This document shows positions 1 through 8,288 of a stretch of DNA of 64,000 nucleotides, in pieces. Position numbers and translations under genes: made by a program. Under the pieces are notes generated by a model. The model had not been told where the DNA came from. It saw only the letters and a list, made by a program, of their open reading frames with translations, and searched no databases. The stretch is from Acidimicrobiales bacterium (GTDB taxonomy: Bacteria > Actinomycetota > Acidimicrobiia > Acidimicrobiales > Iamiaceae). Each line of letters begins with the position of its first letter. The first letter of the stretch is position 1. The stretch lies in contig DASZTW010000007.1 in the NCBI GenBank assembly GCA_035547835.1, positions 124,001 through 188,000 of the forward strand, in the 5' to 3' direction.

Positions 1-83
1 CGAGGGCTGCGCCATCTGACGTGGTCGCAGGTCGACGCGTTCGGCCCATCACCCCGGGCGCGCAACCACGACGCACGGGCATC

Positions 84-1691
84 ATGGCGGCCATGGACCG
101 TCGACGATTCCTCGCTGACAGTGCCCGGCTCGCGGCGGGTGCCGGGGCGCTGGCGGTGGTCGGCGGGGCGCTGTCGGGCTGCGGGCCGGATGGCAAGCCG
201 GCTGGGCGCGGGGGCCTCGGTGGCAGTGGTCCCAGCATCACCGCGCCGAAGCGGGCGCTGAGCGACGAGCCGCTGCTGGCATCGCCCGCAGCCAGCTCAC
301 CGATCGACCACGTGGTGGTCGTGATGATGGAGAACCGTTCCTTCGACCACTGGCTCGGCTGGTTGGCGACCGATCACGCGTGGCTGGAGGCCGGACGCTC
401 CCGTTACGGCAAGACCTTCAGGGTCGAGGCCGACCAGCGCCAGACCTTCGCCGGGCCGAACGGTCCGGTGGCCACACGCCACTGGCCGGGAGGACGAGCC
501 GCAGGTGACGGGTTCCGCGGGTGTGGCCACCCCGACCCGGGCCACACGTGGACCCAAGGGCGCGCGCAGCGCGATCGGGGCTTTCTCGGCACGGGAAGCG
601 GCAACGACGAGTTCGCGCTGGGGTACTACGAGGCGGCGGACCTCCCGTTCACGTCTGCCCTGGCGCGACGCTTCACCGTGTGCGACCACTCGCACGCGTC
701 GCTGCTCGCGTCGACGTATCCGAACCGGATGTATCTGCACTCCGCGCAGTCCGGCGGCATCAAAGGCAACCAGCTCCCGCCCGCCGGCGGGCTCCCGTGG
801 GACACGATCTGGGACCGTCTCGCGAAGGCTGGTGTGTCGGCCCGCTACTACTCGACCGACCTGCCGGTCACGCTCCTTTGGGGCACGCGGCTGCTGTCGA
901 TCAACAGCCAGGTCGACGACTACTTCGCGGACTGCAAGGCCGGGAAGCTGCCGGCTGTGACGATGGTCGATCCCGGCTTCATCGGAGGCAGCCGCACCGA
1001 TGACCATCCCCACGGCGACGTCCACGCGGGCGAGCGGTTCCTGCAGGACGTGTTCCGCGCGTTCGCAGCGTCGCCGCACTGGGAGCACGGGCTGTTCGTG
1101 TTGACCTACGACGAATGGGGTGGCTTCTTCGACCACGTCCGTCCGGCCACGTTCGCCGATCAGCGCTTGTCGGCCGAGGACTCGGAGAACTTCGGGCAGG
1201 GCGGGTTCCGGGTGCCCACCGTCGTCGCCTCGCCGTACGCCCGGCGCGGTTACGTCGACCACACCGTGTTCGACCACACCTCGATCCTGCGCTTCATCGA
1301 GTGGCGGTTCCTCGGCGCGCCCGCGGAGGGCGCCGGCCATCCGGGACCCGGCGCGGCGTCGTGGGCGTTGACCGAGCGCGACACCAACGCCAACAACATC
1401 GGCGTCTCGCTGGTCCGTCGCCGCGATGCCGCGGTCGACTTCGATGTCGATGCGGCGATCCCCGCGTCCACTGCGGCCTGTGCGGGTGCTGCCGAGGGGC
1501 TTGCGTGGAGCCCTGCGGTCACCGGCGAGGTTGGTGGGCCGCAAGCTGTCCCGATCCGATCGAGGACCGGGTCGGCGGGCTGGACTCGAGCGGTGCCGGA
1601 CCACGAACTCGCCCTGTTGGCGACGACCGGCTGGCTGGAGCGTGAAGGCCTCTCGTTCGAGCCGTCGACGATGGCGACCCGCTGGGTCTGA
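84..1691 (+). CDS. Tat-exported phosphoesterase (phospholipase C / acid phosphatase-like family)
   Basis: About 535 aa. The N-terminus has a twin-arginine signal (MDRRRFLADSARLAAG) followed by a hydrophobic stretch ending in LSGC, a lipobox-like site, so the protein is probably exported folded and may be lipid-anchored. The mature part begins with IDHVVVVMMENRSFDHWLG, the hallmark N-terminal motif of the PF04185 phosphoesterases (phospholipase C, AcpA). Later blocks LASTYPNRMYLHSAQSGG and LTYDEWGGFFDHV supply the usual metal and substrate residues. These enzymes hydrolyse phosphate mono- or diesters outside the membrane; the substrate here cannot be told. The ATG at 84 (or 93) is chosen because it places the RR motif near the N-terminus; the upstream GTG at 21 would add unrelated residues. 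It is monocistronic and ends 50 bases before the uvrC promoter. Confidence 0.85.
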   Translation: MAAMDRRRFLADSARLAAGAGALAVVGGALSGCGPDGKPAGRGGLGGSGPSITAPKRALSDEPLLASPAASSPIDHVVVVMMENRSFDHWLGWLATDHAWLEAGRSRYGKTFRVEADQRQTFAGPNGPVATRHWPGGRAAGDGFRGCGHPDPGHTWTQGRAQRDRGFLGTGSGNDEFALGYYEAADLPFTSALARRFTVCDHSHASLLASTYPNRMYLHSAQSGGIKGNQLPPAGGLPWDTIWDRLAKAGVSARYYSTDLPVTLLWGTRLLSINSQVDDYFADCKAGKLPAVTMVDPGFIGGSRTDDHPHGDVHAGERFLQDVFRAFAASPHWEHGLFVLTYDEWGGFFDHVRPATFADQRLSAEDSENFGQGGFRVPTVVASPYARRGYVDHTVFDHTSILRFIEWRFLGAPAEGAGHPGPGAASWALTERDTNANNIGVSLVRRRDAAVDFDVDAAIPASTAACAGAAEGLAWSPAVTGEVGGPQAVPIRSRTGSAGWTRAVPDHELALLATTGWLEREGLSFEPSTMATRWV

Positions 1692-1742
1692 ACCGCGCGG
1701 CCCACCGCCCGCACGCTGGGACGCACGGCGCCCGACCCTCCC

Positions 1743-1748
1743 TACGAT
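1743..1748 (+). promoter_or_regulatory. -10 element TACGAT for a leaderless uvrC transcript
   Basis: TACGAT ends 7 nt before the ATG at 1756. With normal -10 to start-site spacing, transcription would begin on or next to the A of that ATG, giving an mRNA without a Shine-Dalgarno leader. This favours 1756 over the in-frame ATG at 1747, which lies inside the hexamer. Confidence 0.6.
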
Positions 1749-1755
1749 GGGGCCG

Positions 1756-3627
1756 ATGGTCCAGCGTCCACCAGCCGGCACGATCCCCGACGCGCCCGGC
1801 TCCTACCAGTTCAAAGACGGCGCTGGCCGCGTGATCTACGTGGGCAAGGCGAAGTCCCTTCGCCAGCGCCTGTCGAACTACTTCCAGAACCCGCGCAACC
1901 TGCCGCCGCGCACGGCGCAGATGGTCGCCACCGCCGAAACCGTCGAGTGGATCCAGGTCAACAACGACGTCGAAGCGTTGATGCTCGAGTACAACCTCAT
2001 CCAGCGCCACCGGCCGCGGTTCAACGTCCGCCTGGTCGACGACAAGAGCTATCCGTTCTTGGCCGTCACCGTCAGCGACGAGTGGCCCCGGCCGATGGTC
2101 ATGCGCGGCAGCAAGCGCAAGGGGGTGCGGTACTTCGGGCCCTACGGGCACGCCTACGCGATTCGGGAGACGCTCGATCTGCTGCTGCGAACCTTCCCGC
2201 TGCGCACCTGCTCCGACAACAAGTTCGAGCGCCACGAGAAGCTCGGCCGGCCGTGCTTGTTGTTCCACATCGAGAAGTGCTCGGGGCCCTGCGTGGGCGA
2301 GGTCACCCATGAGCGCTACCAGGAGCTGCTCGACGAGCTGCTCGAGTTCCTGGCCGGCGACACCGACACGATCGTCAAGCGGCTCGAGAGCGAGATGGGC
2401 GAGGCCGCCGAGGTGCTCCAATTCGAGCGCGCGGCACGCATCCGCGACCGGCTGGCGAGCGTCCGCAAGGCGATCGAGCGCCAGCAGATGGTGGCCGACC
2501 GCAACGAGGACATCGACGTGTTCGGGATCGCGGACGACGAGCTCGAAGCCGCCGTCCAGGCGTTTCACGTCCGCAAAGGGCGGGTGCTGGGTCGCAAAGG
2601 GTTCGTGCTCGACAAGGTCGAGGACCTCAGCCCCGCCGAGTTGGTGTCCAAAGTGCTCGAGGGCTTCTACCAGGAGATCCCGCCGCTCGGGTTGCCCAAG
2701 CAGGTGCTGGTGCCGACCGAGCCCGACGACCTCGACCTCCACCAACGCTGGCTCAGCGAGCTGCGCGGCTCGCAGGTCACGATCCGAGTGCCCCAGCGCG
2801 GCGGGAAGCGCACCCTTGCCGACACCGTCACCCGCAACGCAAAGGAGGAGTTCACCCGCCACCGTCTGCGTCGGGCCGCCGATCACAACAGCAGGGCCCG
2901 GGCGCTCAACGACTTGCGCGACCAGCTCCAGCTCCCCGAGGCGCCACTGCGGATCGAGTGCTACGACATGAGCCACCTGCAAGGCACCGACTACGTCGGT
3001 TCGATGGTGGTGATGACCGACGGGCTTCCGGACAAGCGCGAGTACCGCCGCTTCAAAGTGCACGTTCCCCAGAACGACGACTTCGCCGCGATGGAGGAAG
3101 TGCTCACCCGGCGGCTCGGCAACTACCTGGAAGAGCGCGCCAAGCCGGTGGCCGATCGGGGGAAGTTCCAGTACCCACCCCAGCTGCTGCTCGTCGACGG
3201 CGGCAAGGGCCAGCTGTCGGTCGCGGTGCGGGTGCTCGAGGAACTCGGGCTGGAGGAGGAGATCCCGGTGGCCTCTCTCGCGAAGCGCTTCGAAGAGGTG
3301 TACCTGCCGAACCGGTCTGAGCCGGTCCGCCTGCCGCGCCAATCAGAGTCGCTGTACCTGTTGCAGCGGATCCGCGACGAATCGCATCGCTTCGCGATCA
3401 CGTATCACCGGCTGCTGCGCGGCAAGCGGATGACGAAGTCCGCCCTCGACGACATCCCTGGACTCGGTCCTACGCGCAAGAAGCGGCTCGTGAAGGAGCT
3501 GGGCGGCGTCAACGCCGTGAAGGCCGCGTCGCTCGACGAGCTCCAGGCGCTCACGTGGCTGCCCGACACGGTGGCCGGCGCGGTGCACCGAAAGCTGCAC
3601 ACGGCAGGGGATCGTCGTGGCGGCTGA
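1756..3627 (+). CDS. uvrC: excinuclease ABC subunit C
   Basis: About 623 aa, the usual UvrC length. UvrC makes both incisions flanking a bulky DNA lesion once UvrB is loaded. Domains in order: GIY-YIG nuclease at residues ~10-95 (APGSYQF, VIYVGKAKSLRQRL), a cysteine cluster near 150-185 (LRTCSDNK, GRPCLLFHIEKCSGPC), the UVR helical motif near 200-235, the RNase H-like endonuclease from ~370 (IECYDMSHLQGTDYVGSMVV, LLLVDGGKGQLSVA), and tandem helix-hairpin-helix motifs at the C-terminus (DDIPGLGPTRKKRLVKELGG). The last 11 bases overlap the start of the downstream methyltransferase gene, so the two are probably co-transcribed. Identification is firm. Confidence 0.97.
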   Translation: MVQRPPAGTIPDAPGSYQFKDGAGRVIYVGKAKSLRQRLSNYFQNPRNLPPRTAQMVATAETVEWIQVNNDVEALMLEYNLIQRHRPRFNVRLVDDKSYPFLAVTVSDEWPRPMVMRGSKRKGVRYFGPYGHAYAIRETLDLLLRTFPLRTCSDNKFERHEKLGRPCLLFHIEKCSGPCVGEVTHERYQELLDELLEFLAGDTDTIVKRLESEMGEAAEVLQFERAARIRDRLASVRKAIERQQMVADRNEDIDVFGIADDELEAAVQAFHVRKGRVLGRKGFVLDKVEDLSPAELVSKVLEGFYQEIPPLGLPKQVLVPTEPDDLDLHQRWLSELRGSQVTIRVPQRGGKRTLADTVTRNAKEEFTRHRLRRAADHNSRARALNDLRDQLQLPEAPLRIECYDMSHLQGTDYVGSMVVMTDGLPDKREYRRFKVHVPQNDDFAAMEEVLTRRLGNYLEERAKPVADRGKFQYPPQLLLVDGGKGQLSVAVRVLEELGLEEEIPVASLAKRFEEVYLPNRSEPVRLPRQSESLYLLQRIRDESHRFAITYHRLLRGKRMTKSALDDIPGLGPTRKKRLVKELGGVNAVKAASLDELQALTWLPDTVAGAVHRKLHTAGDRRGG

Positions 3628-4378
3628 GCCCGAGCCCGGCGCGGCCCGCACCTCCAACCGCGACTTGTGGGAACGGCACGCTCGCTGGTGGCAGGACGGT
3701 TTCACCGACGGCGCCGATCCCGAGTACGTCGAGCAGATCCTGCCGCTCGCGGCGCAGTGGCTGCGGGGCCATGACCGGGTGGTCGACATCGGTTGCGGCG
3801 AAGGGCAGGTGTCCCGGCTGGTGGCCGACATCGGGGCAGCGCAGGTCGTCGGCCTCGACCCGACCCGCGGCCAAGTCGCGACCGCCCGGGCGCGCGGCGG
3901 TGCGCACTACGTGCGGGCCGGGTCCGATCGCCTGCCATTTCCCGACGGTCATTTCGACGCCGCCGTGACCTGCCTGGTGTTCGAGCACGTCGACGCGCTC
4001 GACGAGTCGTTGGCGGAAGTGGCACGGGTTCTGCGCGAAGGCGGCCGGTTCGTGTTGTTCCTCAACCACCCGCTGCTCCAGACGCCCGGGTCCGGTTGGA
4101 TCGACGACCAGATGCTCGAGCCCCCTGAGCAGTACTGGCGCATCGGCCCGTACCTCACCGAGCAGCGCACGACCGAGGAAGTCGAACCGGGCGTGTTCAT
4201 CGAGTTCCTGCACCGCCCGCTGTCTCGTTACGTCAACGGCCTGGCCGACAACGGAATGGTCGTGCGCCACATGGCGGAGCCGGCGCCGCCTCCAGGGTTC
4301 TTGATCCGCGCGCCGGAGTACGAAGAAGCCGCCACCATCCCGCGCCTGCTGTTGCTGGTGGCCGACAAGATGGCGTGA
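3617..4378 (+). CDS. class I SAM-dependent methyltransferase
   Basis: 253 aa. Motif I of the Rossmann-like methyltransferase fold is VVDIGCGEGQVSRLV at ~55-70, followed by VVGLDPT (motif II, acidic residue at the end of beta 2) and AAVTCLVFEHVDALDESLAEV (post-motif II, typical of Methyltransf_11/25 enzymes). No membrane segment or signal is visible, so it is cytoplasmic. Substrate unknown; small-molecule methylation is the usual role of this group. The GTG start at 3617 lies inside the 3' end of uvrC, which implies translational coupling. It ends 24 bases from the convergent HxlR-type gene. Confidence 0.85.
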   Translation: MAAEPEPGAARTSNRDLWERHARWWQDGFTDGADPEYVEQILPLAAQWLRGHDRVVDIGCGEGQVSRLVADIGAAQVVGLDPTRGQVATARARGGAHYVRAGSDRLPFPDGHFDAAVTCLVFEHVDALDESLAEVARVLREGGRFVLFLNHPLLQTPGSGWIDDQMLEPPEQYWRIGPYLTEQRTTEEVEPGVFIEFLHRPLSRYVNGLADNGMVVRHMAEPAPPPGFLIRAPEYEEAATIPRLLLLVADKMA

Positions 4379-4402
4379 TCGGCGCCGTGCAACACCTTGC
4401 GG

Positions 4403-5080
4403 TCAGCGCGGTGCGGCCGCTTGCACCAGGGGAGCGATCGGGCTGAGCCGCAGCACGCGCGGCATCTGGCGCACCCGGGCGGCGGTGCCGTCGAAGCGGA
4501 GCTGCCCCGACGACATGGCCTCGCGCAGCGGCAGGTGTCCGACCCACACTTCGTAGAGGGTGGCGACATCGGACGTGATCGTGATGTCGACGTCGTAGCC
4601 CGGGTCGGCCTTGCACACCGACGGCACGCCGTCTTCGAGGACGATCCAGAACCGGCGGGGGTCGTCGCTGAACCGGAGGTAGATCACGTGGCGCTTGCCC
4701 GGGAGCCCCGAGGTGTCCAGCCGCTCGTGCATCCACCAGACCAAGAGCTCTGCGTCGAGCTCCTCGGGGCGGGGACGGCCGAACGCCCATCGCGCTCCCC
4801 AGGCGCCCAGCCCGAAGACGACATCATGGAGCGCTTCGCCGGCATCGGTCAGCACGTAGTCCGTGCCGCGTCGCGTGACGATGCCCGCCGCTTCGAGCTG
4901 GCGCAACCGCTTGCTCAGCAGGGTCCGCGACAACCCCGGGAGGCCGCGGGCCAGATCGTTGAACCGGGAGGTCCCCACGAGCAGGTCGCGGATGATCAAC
5001 AGCGACCATCGTTCGCCGACGACGTCGAGTGCCCGTGTGACCGGGCAGTACTGCCCGTAGCCGGCGCGTGGATCGCCCAT
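4403..5080 (-). CDS. HxlR-family transcriptional regulator with C-terminal SCP2-like domain
   Basis: 225 aa. The N-terminal ~100 residues are a winged helix of the HxlR type: a leading cysteine in GQYCPVTRALDVVGERWS, then LLIIRDLLVGTSRFNDLARGL and GLSRTLLSKRLRQLEAAGIV. The C-terminal half (residues ~120-215) resembles the sterol-carrier-protein-2 fold often fused to these regulators. It lies divergently from the acyl-CoA dehydrogenase at 5190 with about 110 bp between, so it may control that gene; this is an inference from position. The ATG at 5080 is preceded on its strand by GAGGGGGA, a good ribosome-binding site, which rules against the longer frame that would run into the neighbour's promoter. 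A TAGGAT hexamer near 5118-5123 on the minus strand could be its -10. Confidence 0.8.
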   Translation of the reverse strand: MGDPRAGYGQYCPVTRALDVVGERWSLLIIRDLLVGTSRFNDLARGLPGLSRTLLSKRLRQLEAAGIVTRRGTDYVLTDAGEALHDVVFGLGAWGARWAFGRPRPEELDAELLVWWMHERLDTSGLPGKRHVIYLRFSDDPRRFWIVLEDGVPSVCKADPGYDVDITITSDVATLYEVWVGHLPLREAMSSGQLRFDGTAARVRQMPRVLRLSPIAPLVQAAAPR

Positions 5081-5177
5081 GCCGTCCCCCTCGATGCGGA
5101 ATCCGGGCCCGATCCTACGCGGCGGTCTGGGAGCAGGCGGTACAGCATCTGCACTGGGCAGCGGGTCGACCCGTTCG

Positions 5178-5183
5178 TACCGT
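5178..5183 (+). promoter_or_regulatory. -10 element TACCGT for the leaderless acyl-CoA dehydrogenase gene
   Basis: TACCGT is followed by 6 nt and then the ATG at 5190, the same arrangement seen at many genes in this window. It lies in the divergent region shared with the HxlR-type regulator. Confidence 0.55.
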
Positions 5184-5189
5184 CGGAGC

Positions 5190-6341
5190 ATGGCACTCCA
5201 ATCTGTTCACGAGCCGGACTCAGCCATTCCCACCCAGGCCGACTGGGTTGGCGTCGCACGGTCGGTGGGCGCCGCCGTCCGGCCGGGCGTGACCGCGGCC
5301 GACCAGGCGGGCACGCTCGACCGTGAGGCCTTCGGGCGGCTGAAGGCAGCGGGGCTGACGGCAGCGCTCGTCCCCGCTGAACTGGGTGGCGGCGGCGCGT
5401 CGCACCGCATGATGTGCGAAGCGCTGCGAGCGCTCGGCCGGCACGACCCGGCGCTGGCGGTCACGTTGTCGATGCACAGCCACCTCGTGGCCTTCCAGCT
5501 GTGGCGCCAGCTCCACGGCATGGACGCCGAGATGGTGCTCCGCAAGGTTGCCGGAGGTGCGGTGTTGATCAGCACCGGCGCGTCGGACTGGCTGGGGTCG
5601 AACGGGCGGGCCGAGCGCGCCGACGGCGGGTATCGGGTGTGGTCCCGCAAGTCACCGGCGAGCGGATGCGAGGTCGGCGACGTGCTGGTGACCAGCTTCC
5701 GCTGGGACGACAGCCCCGACGGGCCCCAGGTCCTGCACGGGTCGGTGCCGTTCGCTGCGGACGGCGTCTCGATCGAGCCCACGTGGGACACGCTCGGCCT
5801 GCGGGCCACCGGGTCACACACCGTGGTCCTCGACGGCGTCTTCGTGCCGGACGAGGCGGTCTCGCTGACGCGCCCGGCCGACGTGTGGCACCCGGTGTGG
5901 AACATCGTTCTCGGGGCGGCACTGCCGCTGATCATGGCTGCCTATCTCGGGGTCGCCGACGCGGCCGTCGACTTGGCGCTCGACGGGGCGGCCGGCCGTG
6001 CGGACGCACCCTCGCTCCAACTCGCTGGCGAGATGGTCAACGCCCACACGCTCGCGCACGACGTCGTGGTGGCCATGGCGAACGCTGCCGATGACCTGCG
6101 CTTCGACAACACCGATCAGCTCGCCAGTTCGATGCTGGGCCGCAAGACGATCGCTGCCGACGCGCTGATCGACACGGTCCGCCTCGCCGTCGAGCTCACC
6201 GGCGGCAGGGCCTACACCCGGGGTGGTGACCTCGAACGGCTCTACCGCGACGTGCACGGGTGCCTGTTCCATCCGCTGCCGCGAGCCAAGCAGACCCACC
6301 TCAGCGGGCGGGTGGCCGTCGGGCTCTCGCCGGTGGGCTGA
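5190..6341 (+). CDS. acyl-CoA dehydrogenase family protein
   Basis: 383 aa, normal for the family. These flavoenzymes oxidise acyl-CoA at the alpha-beta carbons and pass electrons to ETF. Visible blocks: N-terminal helical domain (REAFGRLKAAGLTAALVPAELGG), a middle beta domain (LISTGASDWLGSNGRAERADGGYRVWSR split by loops; TWDTLGLRATGSHTVVLDGV, the conserved LG-RAT-S signature), and a C-terminal helical domain with LTGGRAYTRGGDLERLYRDV. The canonical YEG catalytic segment is not recognisable, so this may belong to the divergent branch that includes monooxygenase-type members. Divergent from the HxlR regulator. Substrate unknown. Confidence 0.85.
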   Translation: MALQSVHEPDSAIPTQADWVGVARSVGAAVRPGVTAADQAGTLDREAFGRLKAAGLTAALVPAELGGGGASHRMMCEALRALGRHDPALAVTLSMHSHLVAFQLWRQLHGMDAEMVLRKVAGGAVLISTGASDWLGSNGRAERADGGYRVWSRKSPASGCEVGDVLVTSFRWDDSPDGPQVLHGSVPFAADGVSIEPTWDTLGLRATGSHTVVLDGVFVPDEAVSLTRPADVWHPVWNIVLGAALPLIMAAYLGVADAAVDLALDGAAGRADAPSLQLAGEMVNAHTLAHDVVVAMANAADDLRFDNTDQLASSMLGRKTIAADALIDTVRLAVELTGGRAYTRGGDLERLYRDVHGCLFHPLPRAKQTHLSGRVAVGLSPVG

Positions 6342-6356
6342 CCTCAGCGGCGAGGG

Positions 6357-6872
6357 TCAGCGGCCGCGCTGGCCGCCAGGGCCGGCGCCGCGCACGGCCT
6401 CGGACCAGTGGATGATGGCTCGCCACCGACCCGTCGTCGTGATCGGGCTGACCACCACGGTGGTGTCGAGCAGCCATTCGAGCACCTCGCGGTGATCGAT
6501 TTCCTCCGGTAGCAGGGCGACCAACCCGCGGCGGGGCGCGTCCTGCACGACCTTCCAGCCTTGGGGGATCGTCTTGCCTTCGTCGCCCAACAGCGCCCGG
6601 ACGCGGTGGGGGCGGCTGTGCTGCACACCAACCGACTCGGGGGTGACGCCCTTGCGGACCCGCTCGCTGGCGGTCCACGTGGCCAACGTCAGCTGCGGGC
6701 TCCGGCGGTTGAAGAGCGCAGCGAAGGGGCCGGGCCGCTTGAGCTCGTCGTCGCTCACCGCGGGCTGCAGGTTGATCCAGCCGAGCTGTGCGGCCGCCAT
6801 CTGTTCCATACGGGACAACACGCGGTCGAGCTCCGCAGGGTCGAACTCGAAGGTCTCCGGTCGGCGGGCCAC
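6357..6872 (-). CDS. protein of unknown function
   Basis: 171 aa, acidic to neutral, without signal peptide or membrane span. Not recognised. The sequence begins ARRPETFEFDPAELDRVLSRM and has a helical N-terminus followed by a mixed alpha/beta region (LTLATWTASERVRKG, IPQGWKVVQDAPRRGLVALLP). The GTG at 6872 is chosen because a TACGCT hexamer sits 6 nt upstream; the longer frame to 6920 would run through that promoter. Convergent with the preceding acyl-CoA dehydrogenase (15 bases apart). Confidence 0.6.
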   Translation of the reverse strand: MARRPETFEFDPAELDRVLSRMEQMAAAQLGWINLQPAVSDDELKRPGPFAALFNRRSPQLTLATWTASERVRKGVTPESVGVQHSRPHRVRALLGDEGKTIPQGWKVVQDAPRRGLVALLPEEIDHREVLEWLLDTTVVVSPITTTGRWRAIIHWSEAVRGAGPGGQRGR

Positions 6873-6878
6873 CCGCCG

Positions 6879-6884
6879 AGCGTA
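6879..6884 (-). promoter_or_regulatory. -10 element TACGCT for the gene starting at 6872
   Basis: Read on the minus strand, TACGCT (6884 to 6879) is followed by 6 nt and the GTG start, predicting a leaderless transcript. Confidence 0.5.
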
Positions 6885-6949
6885 GGACCCGCGGGCTCCC
6901 GTCGACGCCGCGTGCCTCAACCCTGGCGACAGCCGGCCGATGGGACGGA

Positions 6950-7411
6950 GTGTCGCCGATCTGGCTCTCGCACCACCACGCGGGTGACTCGGATCGCTGC
7001 GTACGGCTGGGGAACGCAGCGATCTGCCGTCGCTGCCTGGTGCTGTACCCGGTGGCGCTGATGACCGTCCTCGCCGCCCGGTCGGGAGCGCGTTGGCCGG
7101 AGTCGCTGGACCAGCGGCTCCTGTGGCTGTTGCCCATCCCGGCGGTGCTGGACTTCCTCGGCGACCTGCTCAGCGGTCGCCACCGCCCCGCGCGCCAAGT
7201 CCTCGCCACCGTGGCGCTCGCAATCGCGATGGGCGTGGCGTGGCTCCGGCTGCAAGACGGCCTCGGCGACGGGCTGGTGTGGTCGGTCGTGGCCACCTAC
7301 GGGCTGGCCTGCCTGTTCGTCGTGTGGGCGAGGCCCCGGACGGCGGACGGCCGAGGCGAGCTGGCCGGCCACGAGGCGCACCTCGGCGCGTCGCCCCCGG
7401 ACCGCCGCTGA
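6950..7411 (+). CDS. DUF2085-like membrane protein with Cys motif
   Basis: About 153 aa. Starts with SHHHAGDSDRCVRLGNAAIC and then RRCLVLYP, a His/Cys pattern like that at the start of DUF2085 membrane proteins (one Cys, an R..G spacer, then CxRC). After it come three or four hydrophobic segments (LVLYPVALMTVLAA, LWLLPIPAVLDFLG, VLATVALAIAMGVAWL, VVATYGLACLFVVW). The function of the family is unknown; the Cys/His cluster suggests metal or redox binding at the membrane face. The GTG at 6950 is the only reasonable start, since further upstream the frame lies in the promoter and coding region of the minus-strand neighbour. It ends 25 bases before rapZ but has a separate predicted promoter between. 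Confidence 0.65.
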   Translation: MSPIWLSHHHAGDSDRCVRLGNAAICRRCLVLYPVALMTVLAARSGARWPESLDQRLLWLLPIPAVLDFLGDLLSGRHRPARQVLATVALAIAMGVAWLRLQDGLGDGLVWSVVATYGLACLFVVWARPRTADGRGELAGHEAHLGASPPDRR

Positions 7412-7422
7412 CGGGTCCCCAC

Positions 7423-7428
7423 TACGCT
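7423..7428 (+). promoter_or_regulatory. -10 element TACGCT for rapZ
   Basis: TACGCT ends 8 nt before the rapZ ATG at 7437, giving a leaderless or near-leaderless rapZ-yvcK transcript. Confidence 0.55.
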
Positions 7429-7436
7429 GGGGATCG

Positions 7437-8288
7437 ATGACGGACTTCGTCGTGATCGCCGGCCTGTCCGGGGCTGGCCGGACCACCGCCGCCGACGAGC
7501 TCGAGGACTTGGGCTGGTTCGTGATCGACAACTTGCCCACGGCCCTGTTCCCGAAGTTCCTCGAGCTCACCGCCAACCCCAAGAGCGGCTACGAGCGGGT
7601 CGCGTTGGTGGTCGGCGCGGGACCCGCCGACGGCGAGCTCAACGCATCGATCGCGGCGATGCGGGCACCCGGCTCCACGGTGCGGATCCTGTTCCTCGAC
7701 GCGTCAACGGAGTCGCTCGTGCGCCGCTACGAGAGCACGCGGCGGCGCCACCCGCACCAGGGCGGCGGGAGCCTCACCACCTCGATCGAAGCGGAACGGG
7801 GGCTGCTGGGCCCGCTGAAGGACGAAGCCGACATCGTGATCGACACGTCCGACCTCAACATCCACGAGCTGCGCCGGCGGGTGGTCGAGGTGTTCGGGCA
7901 GGAATCGCCGGCGGGCGCCATGCAGGTCCGCGTCGTGTCGTTCGGCTACAAGCACGGCCTGCCGCTCGATGCCGATCTGGTCTTCGACTGCCGGTTCTTG
8001 CCGAACCCGCACTGGGTCGACGAGTTGCGACCGCTGACGGGGCTCGACGAGCCGGTCCGGCAGTTCGTGCTCGGTCAACCGGCGGCCGAGCCCTTCGTGG
8101 GGGCGGTCGAGAAGCTGTTGCTGCTCACGCTGCCGGCGTTTCGCTCAGAAGGAAAGGCGTATCTGACCGTCGCGGTCGGCTGCACTGGTGGGCGCCATCG
8201 CTCCGTGGCCGTGGCGGAAGACCTCGGCGAGCGGCTCGCCGCGGACGGCACGCTGCTGACGGTGAGCCACCGGGACGTCGACAAGTGA
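7437..8288 (+). CDS. rapZ: RapZ-family nucleotide-binding protein
   Basis: 283 aa. N-terminal P-loop GLSGAGRTTAADELEDLG, then FVIDNLP, both diagnostic of the RapZ/YvcJ family. The Walker lysine is Arg, as I recall for actinobacterial members, so it is probably not a defect. The C-terminal half has RVVSFGYKHGLPLDADLVFD and LTVAVGCTGGRHRSVAVAE, the conserved signatures of the C-terminal domain. In E. coli RapZ directs decay of the GlmZ small RNA controlling glucosamine-6-phosphate synthase; in Gram-positives the role is less clear (competence, cell-wall precursor control). It overlaps yvcK by GTGA, so the two are translationally coupled. Confidence 0.95.
   Translation: MTDFVVIAGLSGAGRTTAADELEDLGWFVIDNLPTALFPKFLELTANPKSGYERVALVVGAGPADGELNASIAAMRAPGSTVRILFLDASTESLVRRYESTRRRHPHQGGGSLTTSIEAERGLLGPLKDEADIVIDTSDLNIHELRRRVVEVFGQESPAGAMQVRVVSFGYKHGLPLDADLVFDCRFLPNPHWVDELRPLTGLDEPVRQFVLGQPAAEPFVGAVEKLLLLTLPAFRSEGKAYLTVAVGCTGGRHRSVAVAEDLGERLAADGTLLTVSHRDVDK

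Noticed and set aside
297-1781. 494-codon minus-strand frame opposite the phosphoesterase gene
   Set aside because: Arg-rich shadow without domains; the plus-strand gene has a complete signal peptide and catalytic motifs.
7437-8288. RapZ Walker A Lys-to-Arg change as a sign of lost function
   Set aside because: GAGR(S/T)T is, as I recall, usual in actinobacterial RapZ proteins, and the rest of the protein is intact.
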